From assembly GCA_003243455.1 (NCBI GenBank), contig QFQS01000028.1, positions 1 to 5,078 on the forward strand: DNA of 5,078 nucleotides, read 5' to 3'. The position numbers and the translations under genes are program-made. The notes beneath the pieces are model-generated. The model worked only from the letters and a program-made list of their open reading frames with translations. It was not told the origin of the DNA and did no database searches. Shown here one piece after another: positions 1 to 5,078 of the stretch. Each line of letters starts with the position of its first letter. Position 1 is the stretch's first letter. This stretch comes from Cereibacter sphaeroides. GTDB lineage: Bacteria; Pseudomonadota; Alphaproteobacteria; Rhodobacterales; Rhodobacteraceae.

Positions 1-16
1 ACGTCCCATAGGTTTC

Positions 17-56
17 TCCAATTCTTATGCCCGCATGGGCTCCCTTCAGAATTGGA
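17..56. repeat. Imperfect palindrome (nested hairpin) upstream of the chemotaxis gene
   Basis: A perfect 9-base inverted repeat, TCCAATTCT at 17-25 and AGAATTGGA at 48-56, encloses a smaller hairpin GCCC-GCAT-GGGC at 29-40. The right arm is followed, after four bases, by a run of five T (61-65), and TTGGA at 52-56 is mirrored again by TCCAA at 65-69. It could be the terminator of a gene lying left of the window, or a regulator operator; the A/T-rich outer stem makes it a weak terminator. The arms are seen directly; the role is a guess. Confidence 0.45.
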
Positions 57-195
57 CCAGTTTTTCCAAGGCAGACCAGGCTGGCCCCATCTTTCGCGCA
101 GCGCGCATATGAATTTTGGCGCTGCCATCTGCGGTTAGGTCGGGCTTTCCCGCAAAAAAGATTATCAGCCGTGCGCCCACCGATCTCGCTCAACC

Positions 196-201
196 TATAA
201 T
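196..201 (+). promoter_or_regulatory. Candidate -10 box of a housekeeping-type promoter
   Basis: A perfect TATAAT lies 27 bases upstream of the chemotaxis gene start, which would put transcription start near 208 and leave a leader of about 20 bases. No convincing -35 element sits 16-18 bases upstream (173-178 reads GCGCCC), so this is either a weak or activator-dependent promoter or a chance match. No sigma-28-type flagellar promoter was found in the 228-base leader by eye. Confidence 0.35.
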
Positions 202-215
202 ATCGGGAGATTTAC

Positions 216-219
216 AGGA
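216..219 (+). promoter_or_regulatory. Ribosome binding site for the chemotaxis gene
   Basis: AGGA at 216-219 sits nine bases before the ATG at 229, a normal spacing, and supports that start. The N-terminal membrane helix that follows directly is also what this start should give. Confidence 0.5.
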
Positions 220-228
220 TTAGCTCCA

Positions 229-2043
229 ATGAAAATTGCTCGACTGATACCGGCGGCCGCGCTTGGGCTGGTAACATTGCTTCTGCTGAGTGCGGCAATT
301 GCGGCGTTCGGCATCGATCGCATCCGCGTTGGAGGGCCTTTGCAGCAGTCGCTGCAGCGGTCGTCGGATCTGGTTGCCGATATTCTCCCCCCACCCGCTT
401 ATGTGATCGAGGCCTATCTGGAAGCAAACCAGATCATCATCGAGCCGGAGAAGCAGGACGAGCATATCGCCCGACTGATGAAACTGCGCCAGGCCTTTGA
501 CGAACGGCATGCATATTGGTCGAAGCAGCCGCTTGCGCCCAATATCCGGCAGATCCTGACAAACGATACGTATGTCCCGGCCGAACGATTCTGGCACGCC
601 ATCGATATGCAAATGATCCCCGCCGCCCGACAGGGGAATCGCGAGGGCACGATCCGGGCATTCGCCCAAGTACGGCAAGCCTATCTGGAGCATCGCAAGG
701 CGATAGATCGTCTGGTTGCAGCAGCGATGCAGGAGCAGCGCGATCTGGTGGATAGGTCACATCACAGCCTAACAGTGACGATCATCATTCTTGCAGCTCT
801 TGGCCTTGCGATGCTGATCTGCCTGGCCGTAGCAATTCATATGCTGATGGTCCGCGTGGTGACCCCGCTCGTGAAGATCGCAGACGTCACCAAAAGGCTG
901 GCGGACGGCCAGCATTGCGTCGTCCCTGCAACTGACAGAACTGACGAACTGGGAGAGCTGGCCGGCGCCGTTGAATATTTCCGCGTCACGACCAGACAGC
1001 AGGCAGAGATCGACGCACGCGACAATGAAGAAAAGACGGCAGTCACCAACGCGCTGGGCGATATGTTGGGAGGCCTGGCGAGCGGCGATCTTCGCAACCA
1101 GTTGAGCATCTCGTTCCCGCCAGCCTATGCAGCCGTCGGCACGAACCTCAATCTGGCGATGGCCAATCTGCGTTCGATGGTTCAGGCGGTAGTCTTCAGC
1201 GCCGACGGCATCCGTAACGCTGCCAACGAGATTTCGGTGGCAACCGACGACCTTTCCTGGCGCACGCAAACCAATGCCGCCTCGCTTAGCGAGACGGCGC
1301 AGGCGCTGGTCATGGTCGACGAACAGATTACACAAAGCCGAACGGCAACCGAAGAGACCGCGGAAGTCGCGGTGCGTGCCCGTGCGCTCGTTAATGAGGG
1401 TCTGGGGCGCATTGCCTCCGCCGCGCAGGCGATGGACCAGGTTCAGTCTTCCGCCGAGCATATCAATGCGGTCATGGAAGCACTCGACAAGATCGCTTTC
1501 CAGACCCGCGTGCTGGCCATGAATGCCGCTGTTGAGGCCGGCAATGCCGGCGAAGCGGGCCGTGGCTTTGCCGTGGTGGCCGAACTGGTTTCGCAACTCG
1601 CGCTGCGAGCCGAGCAGGAGGCCCATGTTGCCCGCTCCCGCATTACCGAAACCAGCGAGTTCATCAGCAATGCCGCGGAGAATGTCCGGGCGGTCGAAGC
1701 CGGCTTTGGCTCCATCAACGGCGACGTCCAACAGGTTGACGATCTGATGCAGCGCCTGTTGCAGGATAGCGAAGCCCAGGCGGAGATGGTCAAGATGATC
1801 GCTCAGGTCGTGCAGTCGATGGACACGATGACCCAGCAGAACGCTGCAATGGTGGAGGAAGCCTCCGCGGCGTGCCGCAGCCTGCTGACGGACACGGAGA
1901 CAATGGTGAACCAGACAAATCAGTTCAAATGGGATCGCCGCGAAATCCACCAGTCCATCGAGCAGGAACGTCGGGATGTTGCCCCCAAATACATAGCCGC
2001 CGGCCGGGATCACAGCACATCAACATCCCCGCTGCTGCATTGA
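229..2043 (+). CDS. Transmembrane methyl-accepting chemotaxis protein with an atypical hairpin tip
   Basis: A 604-residue inner-membrane chemoreceptor, expected to sense a periplasmic signal and control CheA through CheW. The short positive N-terminus leads into membrane helix 1 (about 7-29). A mostly helical periplasmic sensor follows (about 31-178; PPP at 54-56, then a helix from about 58), then helix 2 (about 181-207), a HAMP domain (about 208-258), a second degenerate HAMP-like unit (about 274-325) common in alphaproteobacterial receptors, and the long coiled-coil signalling domain (about 326-566). The tip core is recognisable (IAFQT 422-426, NAAVEA 432-437, GEAGRGFAVVA 441-451), as are methylation-helix motifs (TEETAE 374-379, AAMVEEASAA 539-548). 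Odd points: R427, G438, N439, L453 and S455 replace residues that are nearly fixed in the family, and one of the usual Glu pair is Ser at 354. There is no CheR-docking pentapeptide; the tail is hydrophilic. It is probably co-transcribed with the next gene, 44 bases away. Family assignment is firm; the ligand is unknown. Confidence 0.93.
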   Translation: MKIARLIPAAALGLVTLLLLSAAIAAFGIDRIRVGGPLQQSLQRSSDLVADILPPPAYVIEAYLEANQIIIEPEKQDEHIARLMKLRQAFDERHAYWSKQPLAPNIRQILTNDTYVPAERFWHAIDMQMIPAARQGNREGTIRAFAQVRQAYLEHRKAIDRLVAAAMQEQRDLVDRSHHSLTVTIIILAALGLAMLICLAVAIHMLMVRVVTPLVKIADVTKRLADGQHCVVPATDRTDELGELAGAVEYFRVTTRQQAEIDARDNEEKTAVTNALGDMLGGLASGDLRNQLSISFPPAYAAVGTNLNLAMANLRSMVQAVVFSADGIRNAANEISVATDDLSWRTQTNAASLSETAQALVMVDEQITQSRTATEETAEVAVRARALVNEGLGRIASAAQAMDQVQSSAEHINAVMEALDKIAFQTRVLAMNAAVEAGNAGEAGRGFAVVAELVSQLALRAEQEAHVARSRITETSEFISNAAENVRAVEAGFGSINGDVQQVDDLMQRLLQDSEAQAEMVKMIAQVVQSMDTMTQQNAAMVEEASAACRSLLTDTETMVNQTNQFKWDRREIHQSIEQERRDVAPKYIAAGRDHSTSTSPLLH

Positions 2044-2087
2044 TGGCCAACAGGTTCCGGGTTGGTTCTTAACGAGTCGAAACGCCG

Positions 2088-4310
2088 ATGAGCATAGCTT
2101 TAGACGTTGCTTTTGCAGACGTGGCACTCCGCGAGCGCGTCGAGCATAATTTGCGCCATGCGCCGGTTGCGGTCGCGGGCGGATTGCTCAATGCCTGCGT
2201 CGTCACGCTGATCATGCTTCCAGCCAACCACATCATAGAGGCCTGCGCCTGGTTCGCCTGCATAGCGCTGACCGGGGGCGCTCGATACCGGCTATACCGC
2301 CGTCGTGCGCAAGATAACTGGTTGACTGTGTCGCCCGCCGCAGACGCACGTCAAATTCGCGCTGCGGCCCTGGCCTGTGGACTATTGTGGGGCGGCGGTA
2401 TTGCGGCCGCTGCAAGCGTAGCTGACATGCGACAGTTTGTCGTGATCGCGATCCTGTCCGGCGGCATGCTGGGGGCGTCACTGCAAACATATGCGACCAT
2501 GGCCTGCGCTGCCTTGCTGTTCATGACACCGATCTGCCTGGGCACCATCGCTGCCTGGTCGATATTTCCAGATGCCAATGTCTGGATCGGCACGCTATTT
2601 TGCCTTTCCTACCTGCTCATCTTAGGTCGTGCGGCTTTTGAACGGCAGGGTGACTTCACCAGATCCGTTCTGGCGCGCGAACAATTGCGGGACACCCGGG
2701 ATACGGTCCAGCTTTTGCTAAAGGATTTCGAAGCACAAACATCGGATTGGCTCTGGTCCCTCGACCTGCATGGCAATATCATCGATCCCAGCCCCCGCTT
2801 TCAGGCCGCAGCAGGCCGGCGAACGACAGACCTTGAGGGGACGATTTTCTCGAAGATATTCGATGCCGGGCAAGAACGGACGGAGCTGGAACATCATATC
2901 CGCCAAGGTCTTGCATTTCGCGATATCTCTCTGCCGCTTACGGTGAGCGGCGAACGCCGTTGGTGGCTGCTTTCTGCCAAGCCATATTCCGGAGGCATGA
3001 GAGGCGTTGCGAGTGACATCAGCGCGCAAAAGCTGGCTGAAGCCAAAGTCCGTCATATGGCCCATCATGACGCCCTGACCAATCTGGCCAACCGGTCGCT
3101 GTTCAACGAGAGCCTTCACCGCGCGCTGGAGTGCCGGGGCCGGAGCGCTGATATTGCTATCCTGTGCCTCGATCTGGATCGCTTTAAGTCGGTGAATGAT
3201 ACGCTGGGCCATCCTGCCGGCGACAAGCTGCTATGCGAAGTCGCGCGGCGTATCGAAAGCGCCCTGCGTCGACGGGATCTTGTGGCAAGACTGGGCGGCG
3301 ACGAATTCGCTGTCCTGTTGCGCGGCCCCAATGTCAGGGAGGCGGCGAGCACTGCTGCTGCGCGCATCATCAGCGCACTCAAGATGCCATATCAGATCGA
3401 TGATCAGGAGGTCCTGAGTTCGACGAGCGTTGGCATTGCGTTCCGCAACTCCTACGCCACCAATGCTGCTGAGCTCATGAAGCAGGCCGACCTCGCCCTC
3501 TATCTGGCAAAAGCCAATGGCCGCTGCCAATTTGCTTATTTTCAGGACGGTATGGATGATATCGCCGCCTCCAAACGTGAACTCGAAATGGATATGCGCC
3601 TGGCGCTGGACCATGGCGGCCTAGAGCTATTTTATCAGCCGATCGTTGATATCCGGACGGAACAGGTCGTTGCCCATGAAGGTCTGATGCGCTGGCGCCA
3701 CCCGCAACTGGGGCTGATGATGCCCAGCAGTTTCATCCCTTTAGCGGAGGATAGCGGGCTTATCAGTCGACTGGGTGAGTTGGCCATCCGGCGCGCTTGC
3801 GAAGATTTGCCTAACTGGCCGAATGATTGCACCGTCGCGATCAACCTGTCGCCGACCCAGTTGCGCGCTCCCGGATTTGTAGAGCGATTTGCAGAAATAT
3901 TGCGTGAAACCCAAGTCGACAGGACTCGCATCGAACTGGAAATCACCGAGAATATTTTCATGCAGGACCATCTCGACAATCTTCAGGCGCTGAAGGATAT
4001 TCGTGCCCTTGGCGCAAGAGTGGCTCTTGACGATTTCGGGACCGGCTATTCTTCACTAAATTACCTGCGTGCCTTCCCCTTTGATACAATCAAGATCGAT
4101 AAATCTTTCATACAAGGACTGGAACATCAGGAAAGCACGCTGGCTATCGTTCGGACCGTCATTGCGCTCGCCCGAGCGTTGAATATGACGACGATCGCAG
4201 AAGGCGTTGAAAACGAGCGCCAACTCGCCATCCTGCGCCGCGAAGGATGTGACAGAGCGCAGGGCTATTATTTCGCGGCCCCATCTCCTCTCCGTGTCGA
4301 TTGCCACTAA
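2088..4310 (+). CDS. Membrane PAS-GGDEF-EAL protein (bifunctional cyclic di-GMP synthase/phosphodiesterase)
   Basis: A 740-residue signalling enzyme predicted to make cyclic di-GMP from GTP and/or hydrolyse it to pGpG. About six hydrophobic helices (roughly 24-44, 48-65, 91-110, 114-133, 136-159, 163-181) form a MASE-like membrane sensor. A linker helix (about 190-215), a PAS domain (about 216-315; DWLWSLD at 220-226) and GGDEF (about 320-485) follow. GGDEF is intact at 403-407, and the inhibitory RxxD (R394-D397) lies exactly five residues before it, so feedback inhibition is likely. The EAL domain (about 500-735) has E531-G-L instead of EAL. It keeps N586, E618, E621, D648-D649, K669, E705 and Q725, so phosphodiesterase activity is plausible. 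The PAS has no obvious haem or flavin signature. No good Shine-Dalgarno precedes the ATG, which suits translation following on from the chemoreceptor gene. The C-terminus stops 14 residues after QG (725-726), on the short side but complete. Which activity dominates cannot be read from sequence. Confidence 0.93.
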   Translation: MSIALDVAFADVALRERVEHNLRHAPVAVAGGLLNACVVTLIMLPANHIIEACAWFACIALTGGARYRLYRRRAQDNWLTVSPAADARQIRAAALACGLLWGGGIAAAASVADMRQFVVIAILSGGMLGASLQTYATMACAALLFMTPICLGTIAAWSIFPDANVWIGTLFCLSYLLILGRAAFERQGDFTRSVLAREQLRDTRDTVQLLLKDFEAQTSDWLWSLDLHGNIIDPSPRFQAAAGRRTTDLEGTIFSKIFDAGQERTELEHHIRQGLAFRDISLPLTVSGERRWWLLSAKPYSGGMRGVASDISAQKLAEAKVRHMAHHDALTNLANRSLFNESLHRALECRGRSADIAILCLDLDRFKSVNDTLGHPAGDKLLCEVARRIESALRRRDLVARLGGDEFAVLLRGPNVREAASTAAARIISALKMPYQIDDQEVLSSTSVGIAFRNSYATNAAELMKQADLALYLAKANGRCQFAYFQDGMDDIAASKRELEMDMRLALDHGGLELFYQPIVDIRTEQVVAHEGLMRWRHPQLGLMMPSSFIPLAEDSGLISRLGELAIRRACEDLPNWPNDCTVAINLSPTQLRAPGFVERFAEILRETQVDRTRIELEITENIFMQDHLDNLQALKDIRALGARVALDDFGTGYSSLNYLRAFPFDTIKIDKSFIQGLEHQESTLAIVRTVIALARALNMTTIAEGVENERQLAILRREGCDRAQGYYFAAPSPLRVDCH

Positions 4311-4402
4311 GGGGACGCCAGCAAATATTGCTGTCAAGCTGCGACTTCCTCCAGCACCGCATTACCGATTTGCATTGACCAGATAAGATAAGGCCTCGAT
4401 CT
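4311..4402. other. Intergenic gap with a short perfect hairpin
   Basis: No gene is evident. CAGCAA-ATA-TTGCTG at 4319-4333 is a perfect 6-base stem with a 3-base loop, starting eight bases after the stop codon of the GGDEF-EAL gene. It is placed like a terminator but has no following T-run, so at best it is a weak terminator or an mRNA 3' end stabiliser. Confidence 0.3.
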
Positions 4403-4465
4403 TGATCCGCCCCCCGCTGAGTGGCCCGGAGCCTGGGATAGTCTGGACCATGAAAGGGACATTGA

Positions 4466-4486
4466 ATGCCGAGCCAGAAGCATAAG
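4466..4486 (+). pseudogene. OrfA start fragment of an IS3-family transposase
   Basis: Only the first seven codons (MPSQKHK) match the usual OrfA opening, which normally continues with a PEEI-type helix-turn-helix start. After Lys7 the frame stays open to a TGA at 4781-4783, but the residues no longer resemble OrfA. This suggests that the body of orfA, including the helix-turn-helix and leucine-zipper region, was replaced or deleted. In an intact element OrfA would bind the IS ends and frameshift into OrfB. Confidence 0.5.
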
Positions 4487-4618
4487 TCTGGCGACCGCCG
4501 GGGCCTCTCGGAGGTTGGGTGCGAGGCCTTCGAACCAGATGTGAAGCTGGGCTCGCATGAATTCATCGTCATCGTTGATGCCAATATCCGAAGCTATCGA
4601 GCGTTGGTCGTCCGACAA
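4487..4618 (-). other. Unrecognised stretch inside the IS remnant, open on the minus strand
   Basis: This stretch lies between the orfA start and the first orfB piece and matches neither. On the minus strand it reads from an ATG at 4618 for about 44 residues with protein-like composition (MSDDQRSIASDIGINDDDEF, then an AQLHIWFEG segment) before running into the orfA start in antisense. It may be the 5' end of a foreign gene captured by rearrangement, or a chance open frame. I do not recognise a family, and no clear ribosome binding site supports it. Confidence 0.2.
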
Positions 4619-4644
4619 CGCATCAGCATGGGTCCGGGCAAACT

Positions 4645-4870
4645 GGCCTGTTTATCGCGAAGCACCGCGGGATCTGGCCGGTGGCATGGATATGCGGGGC
4701 GGCCAAAGGTTTCTTGGCGGTGTCTCGCGAAGTGGCTTTCATGCCTGGCTGACACACGCCCCGTCGCAACGGTCGCGGGATGATGAAAGGATCAGGGCGA
4801 GCGATCCGTCATTGCCGGCAATGTGCTGGATCGCCAGTTCACGGCCGACAGGCCCAACCAGAAATGGGCT
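4645..4870 (+). pseudogene. Broken OrfB (integrase) of an IS3-family transposase
   Basis: These are remnants of the N-terminal and pre-catalytic part of OrfB. FIAKHRGIWPVAWIC begins at 4651. It is followed by an indel-disturbed stretch (about 4696-4721), then VSRSGFHAWL from 4722 in another frame, running to RSRDDE at 4787. The sequence then jumps, in a third frame, to QGERSVIAGNVLDRQF from about 4793 and ends at RPNQKW around 4867. In intact relatives about 60 residues lie between the DDE-run and the ERSV segment, so roughly 200 bases are missing here. Everything beyond the NQKW motif, including the catalytic DDE triad, is lost. This is certainly non-functional; the assignment rests on several short but characteristic motifs. 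Confidence 0.7.
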
Positions 4871-4874
4871 GGTT

Positions 4875-4893
4875 GCGGGGTATGGTCCCCCGC
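4875..4893. repeat. Small GC-rich hairpin at the right edge of the IS remnant
   Basis: GCGGGG at 4875-4880 pairs perfectly with CCCCGC at 4888-4893 across a 7-base loop. It begins within ten bases of the last recognisable transposase codon. It has no T-run and no evident role. Confidence 0.3.
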
Positions 4894-4915
4894 TTTGCAT
4901 CCGCGGCTTGTAATT

Positions 4916-4933
4916 CATTGATTTTGTTGGGGT
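4916..4933 (+). repeat. 18-base direct repeat, copy 1
   Basis: CATTGATTTTGTTGGGGT matches the copy at 4969-4986 at 16 of 18 positions, in the same orientation and 53 bases apart. It could be a duplicated attachment-like site or an ancient local duplication. Confidence 0.5.
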
Positions 4934-4956
4934 GCGGGAATTTTGGGCAAAGAAAT

Positions 4957-4986
4957 ACCCCAGCAAAGCGTTGATTTTGCTGGGGT
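4957..4986 (-). terminator. Perfect 11-base-pair hairpin, possible minus-strand terminator
   Basis: ACCCCAGCAAA (4957-4967) and TTTGCTGGGGT (4976-4986) pair perfectly around an 8-base loop. Read on the minus strand the stem is followed by ATTTCTTTG, a T-rich tail as in an intrinsic terminator. On the plus strand the tail is TTGCTATG, much poorer. It could therefore end a leftward gene outside the window on the right. Because its right arm is also the second direct-repeat copy, a recombination-site role is an alternative. Confidence 0.4.
4969..4986 (+). repeat. 18-base direct repeat, copy 2
   Basis: CGTTGATTTTGCTGGGGT is the partner of the copy at 4916-4933, with two transitions between them. 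This copy, unlike the first, also has an inverted partner arm (4957-4967) and so forms a hairpin. Confidence 0.5.
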
Positions 4987-5078
4987 TTGCTATGTGTATT
5001 TGGTTGCGGGAGGGCGATACAACCGAGGCCGGCATCAAATTTCCTCCCAGATATAAATGTAATATCTCGCGAGAAGCA
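4987..5078. other. Unassigned right edge
   Basis: No supported gene. An ATG at 4992 opens a plus-strand frame that runs off the window for 29 codons, with no convincing ribosome binding site. GGTTG at 5002-5006 and CAACC at 5020-5024 form a weak 5-base stem. The GGTTGCGGGAGG stretch superficially resembles the 3' end of a reverse-strand tRNA-Met, but the match does not continue. Confidence 0.2.

Larger units (their letters stand above)
4403..4870 (+). mobile_element. Decayed IS3-family insertion sequence remnant
   Basis: The left end is probably TGATCCGCCCC at 4403, which resembles IS3-type termini starting TG. It lies 63 bases before an ATG (4466) that opens with MPSQKHK, a typical OrfA N-terminus. 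Pieces of the IS3 OrfB integrase follow in three different frames: FIAKHRGIWPVAWIC (frame of 4651), VSRSGFHAWL and RSRDDE (frame of 4722), then GERSVIAGNVLDRQF and RPNQKW (frame of 4790). The DDE catalytic core and the right end are absent. Family recognition is from memory of OrfB motifs; element boundaries are approximate. It cannot transpose by itself. Confidence 0.72.

Noticed and set aside
220..693. 157-codon minus-strand open frame at the start of the chemoreceptor gene
   Set aside because: It is antisense to the membrane helix and sensor of the receptor, with no motif and no ribosome binding site; a shadow frame.
769..2013. 414-codon minus-strand open frame opposite the chemoreceptor
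   Set aside because: It is fully antisense to a well-supported gene with domain motifs along its length. The translation is His/Arg/Gly-rich with no recognisable domain, as expected of a shadow frame in GC-rich DNA.
2718..3212. 164-codon minus-strand open frame inside the GGDEF-EAL gene
   Set aside because: It lies opposite the PAS and GGDEF coding region and has no protein family signature.
4319..4333. Rho-independent terminator for the GGDEF-EAL gene
   Set aside because: The 6-base stem is short and no T-run follows it, so I list it only as a hairpin.
4159..4584. 141-codon minus-strand open frame spanning the GGDEF-EAL end and the IS left end
   Set aside because: It crosses unrelated sequences (EAL codons, intergenic DNA, IS terminus), so it cannot be one evolved gene; the composition is Arg/Ser-rich.
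4466..4783. 105-codon plus-strand open frame starting MPSQKHK as a real small protein
   Set aside because: Only its first seven residues resemble OrfA; the rest runs out of frame through orfB pieces, so it is a by-product of decay.
5000..5024. Possible 3' end of a reverse-strand tRNA-Met (GGTTGCGGGAGG)
   Set aside because: The resemblance stops after about 12 bases; the T-arm, anticodon and acceptor pairing are not present in the remaining bases.
4739..5038. 99-codon minus-strand open frame at the right end
   Set aside because: It runs antisense through transposase debris and through the hairpin and repeats, with no recognisable motif.

Overview
The window comes from a GC-rich alphaproteobacterium. 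The protein style suggests a sphingomonad (Sphingomonadaceae: Sphingobium, Sphingomonas or Novosphingobium): an MCP with a second degenerate HAMP, a six-helix membrane GGDEF-EAL protein and a GC-rich IS3-type remnant. This placement is inference from protein flavour; no taxonomic marker is present.

Layout. Bases 1-228 are non-coding and hold a 40-base imperfect palindrome (17-56) and a perfect TATAAT box (196-201) ahead of the first gene. Two full-length genes follow on the plus strand. The first (229-2043) is a transmembrane methyl-accepting chemotaxis protein whose normally near-invariant hairpin tip carries several substitutions. After only 44 bases comes a membrane-anchored PAS-GGDEF-EAL protein (2088-4310) in which both the cyclase and phosphodiesterase motifs look usable. 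Bases 4311-5078 have no intact gene. They hold a short hairpin, a decayed IS3-family insertion sequence (about 4403-4870: left end, first codons of orfA, two out-of-frame pieces of orfB with the middle deleted, and an unrecognised stretch between them), then a small repeat/hairpin cluster (4916-4986) and an edge I cannot assign.

How it fits together. The two genes are close, codirectional and likely co-transcribed. One senses a signal and reports to a CheA/CheW array; the other makes or breaks cyclic di-GMP, which sets motile versus sessile behaviour. Together they look like a small motility/lifestyle sensory module. The accessory DNA downstream looks like an eroding insertion hotspot, not a functional system. 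I found no CRISPR array, toxin-antitoxin pair, defence gene or RNA gene, and nothing I would call a new system. The best leads are the altered receptor tip and the composition of the IS remnant.
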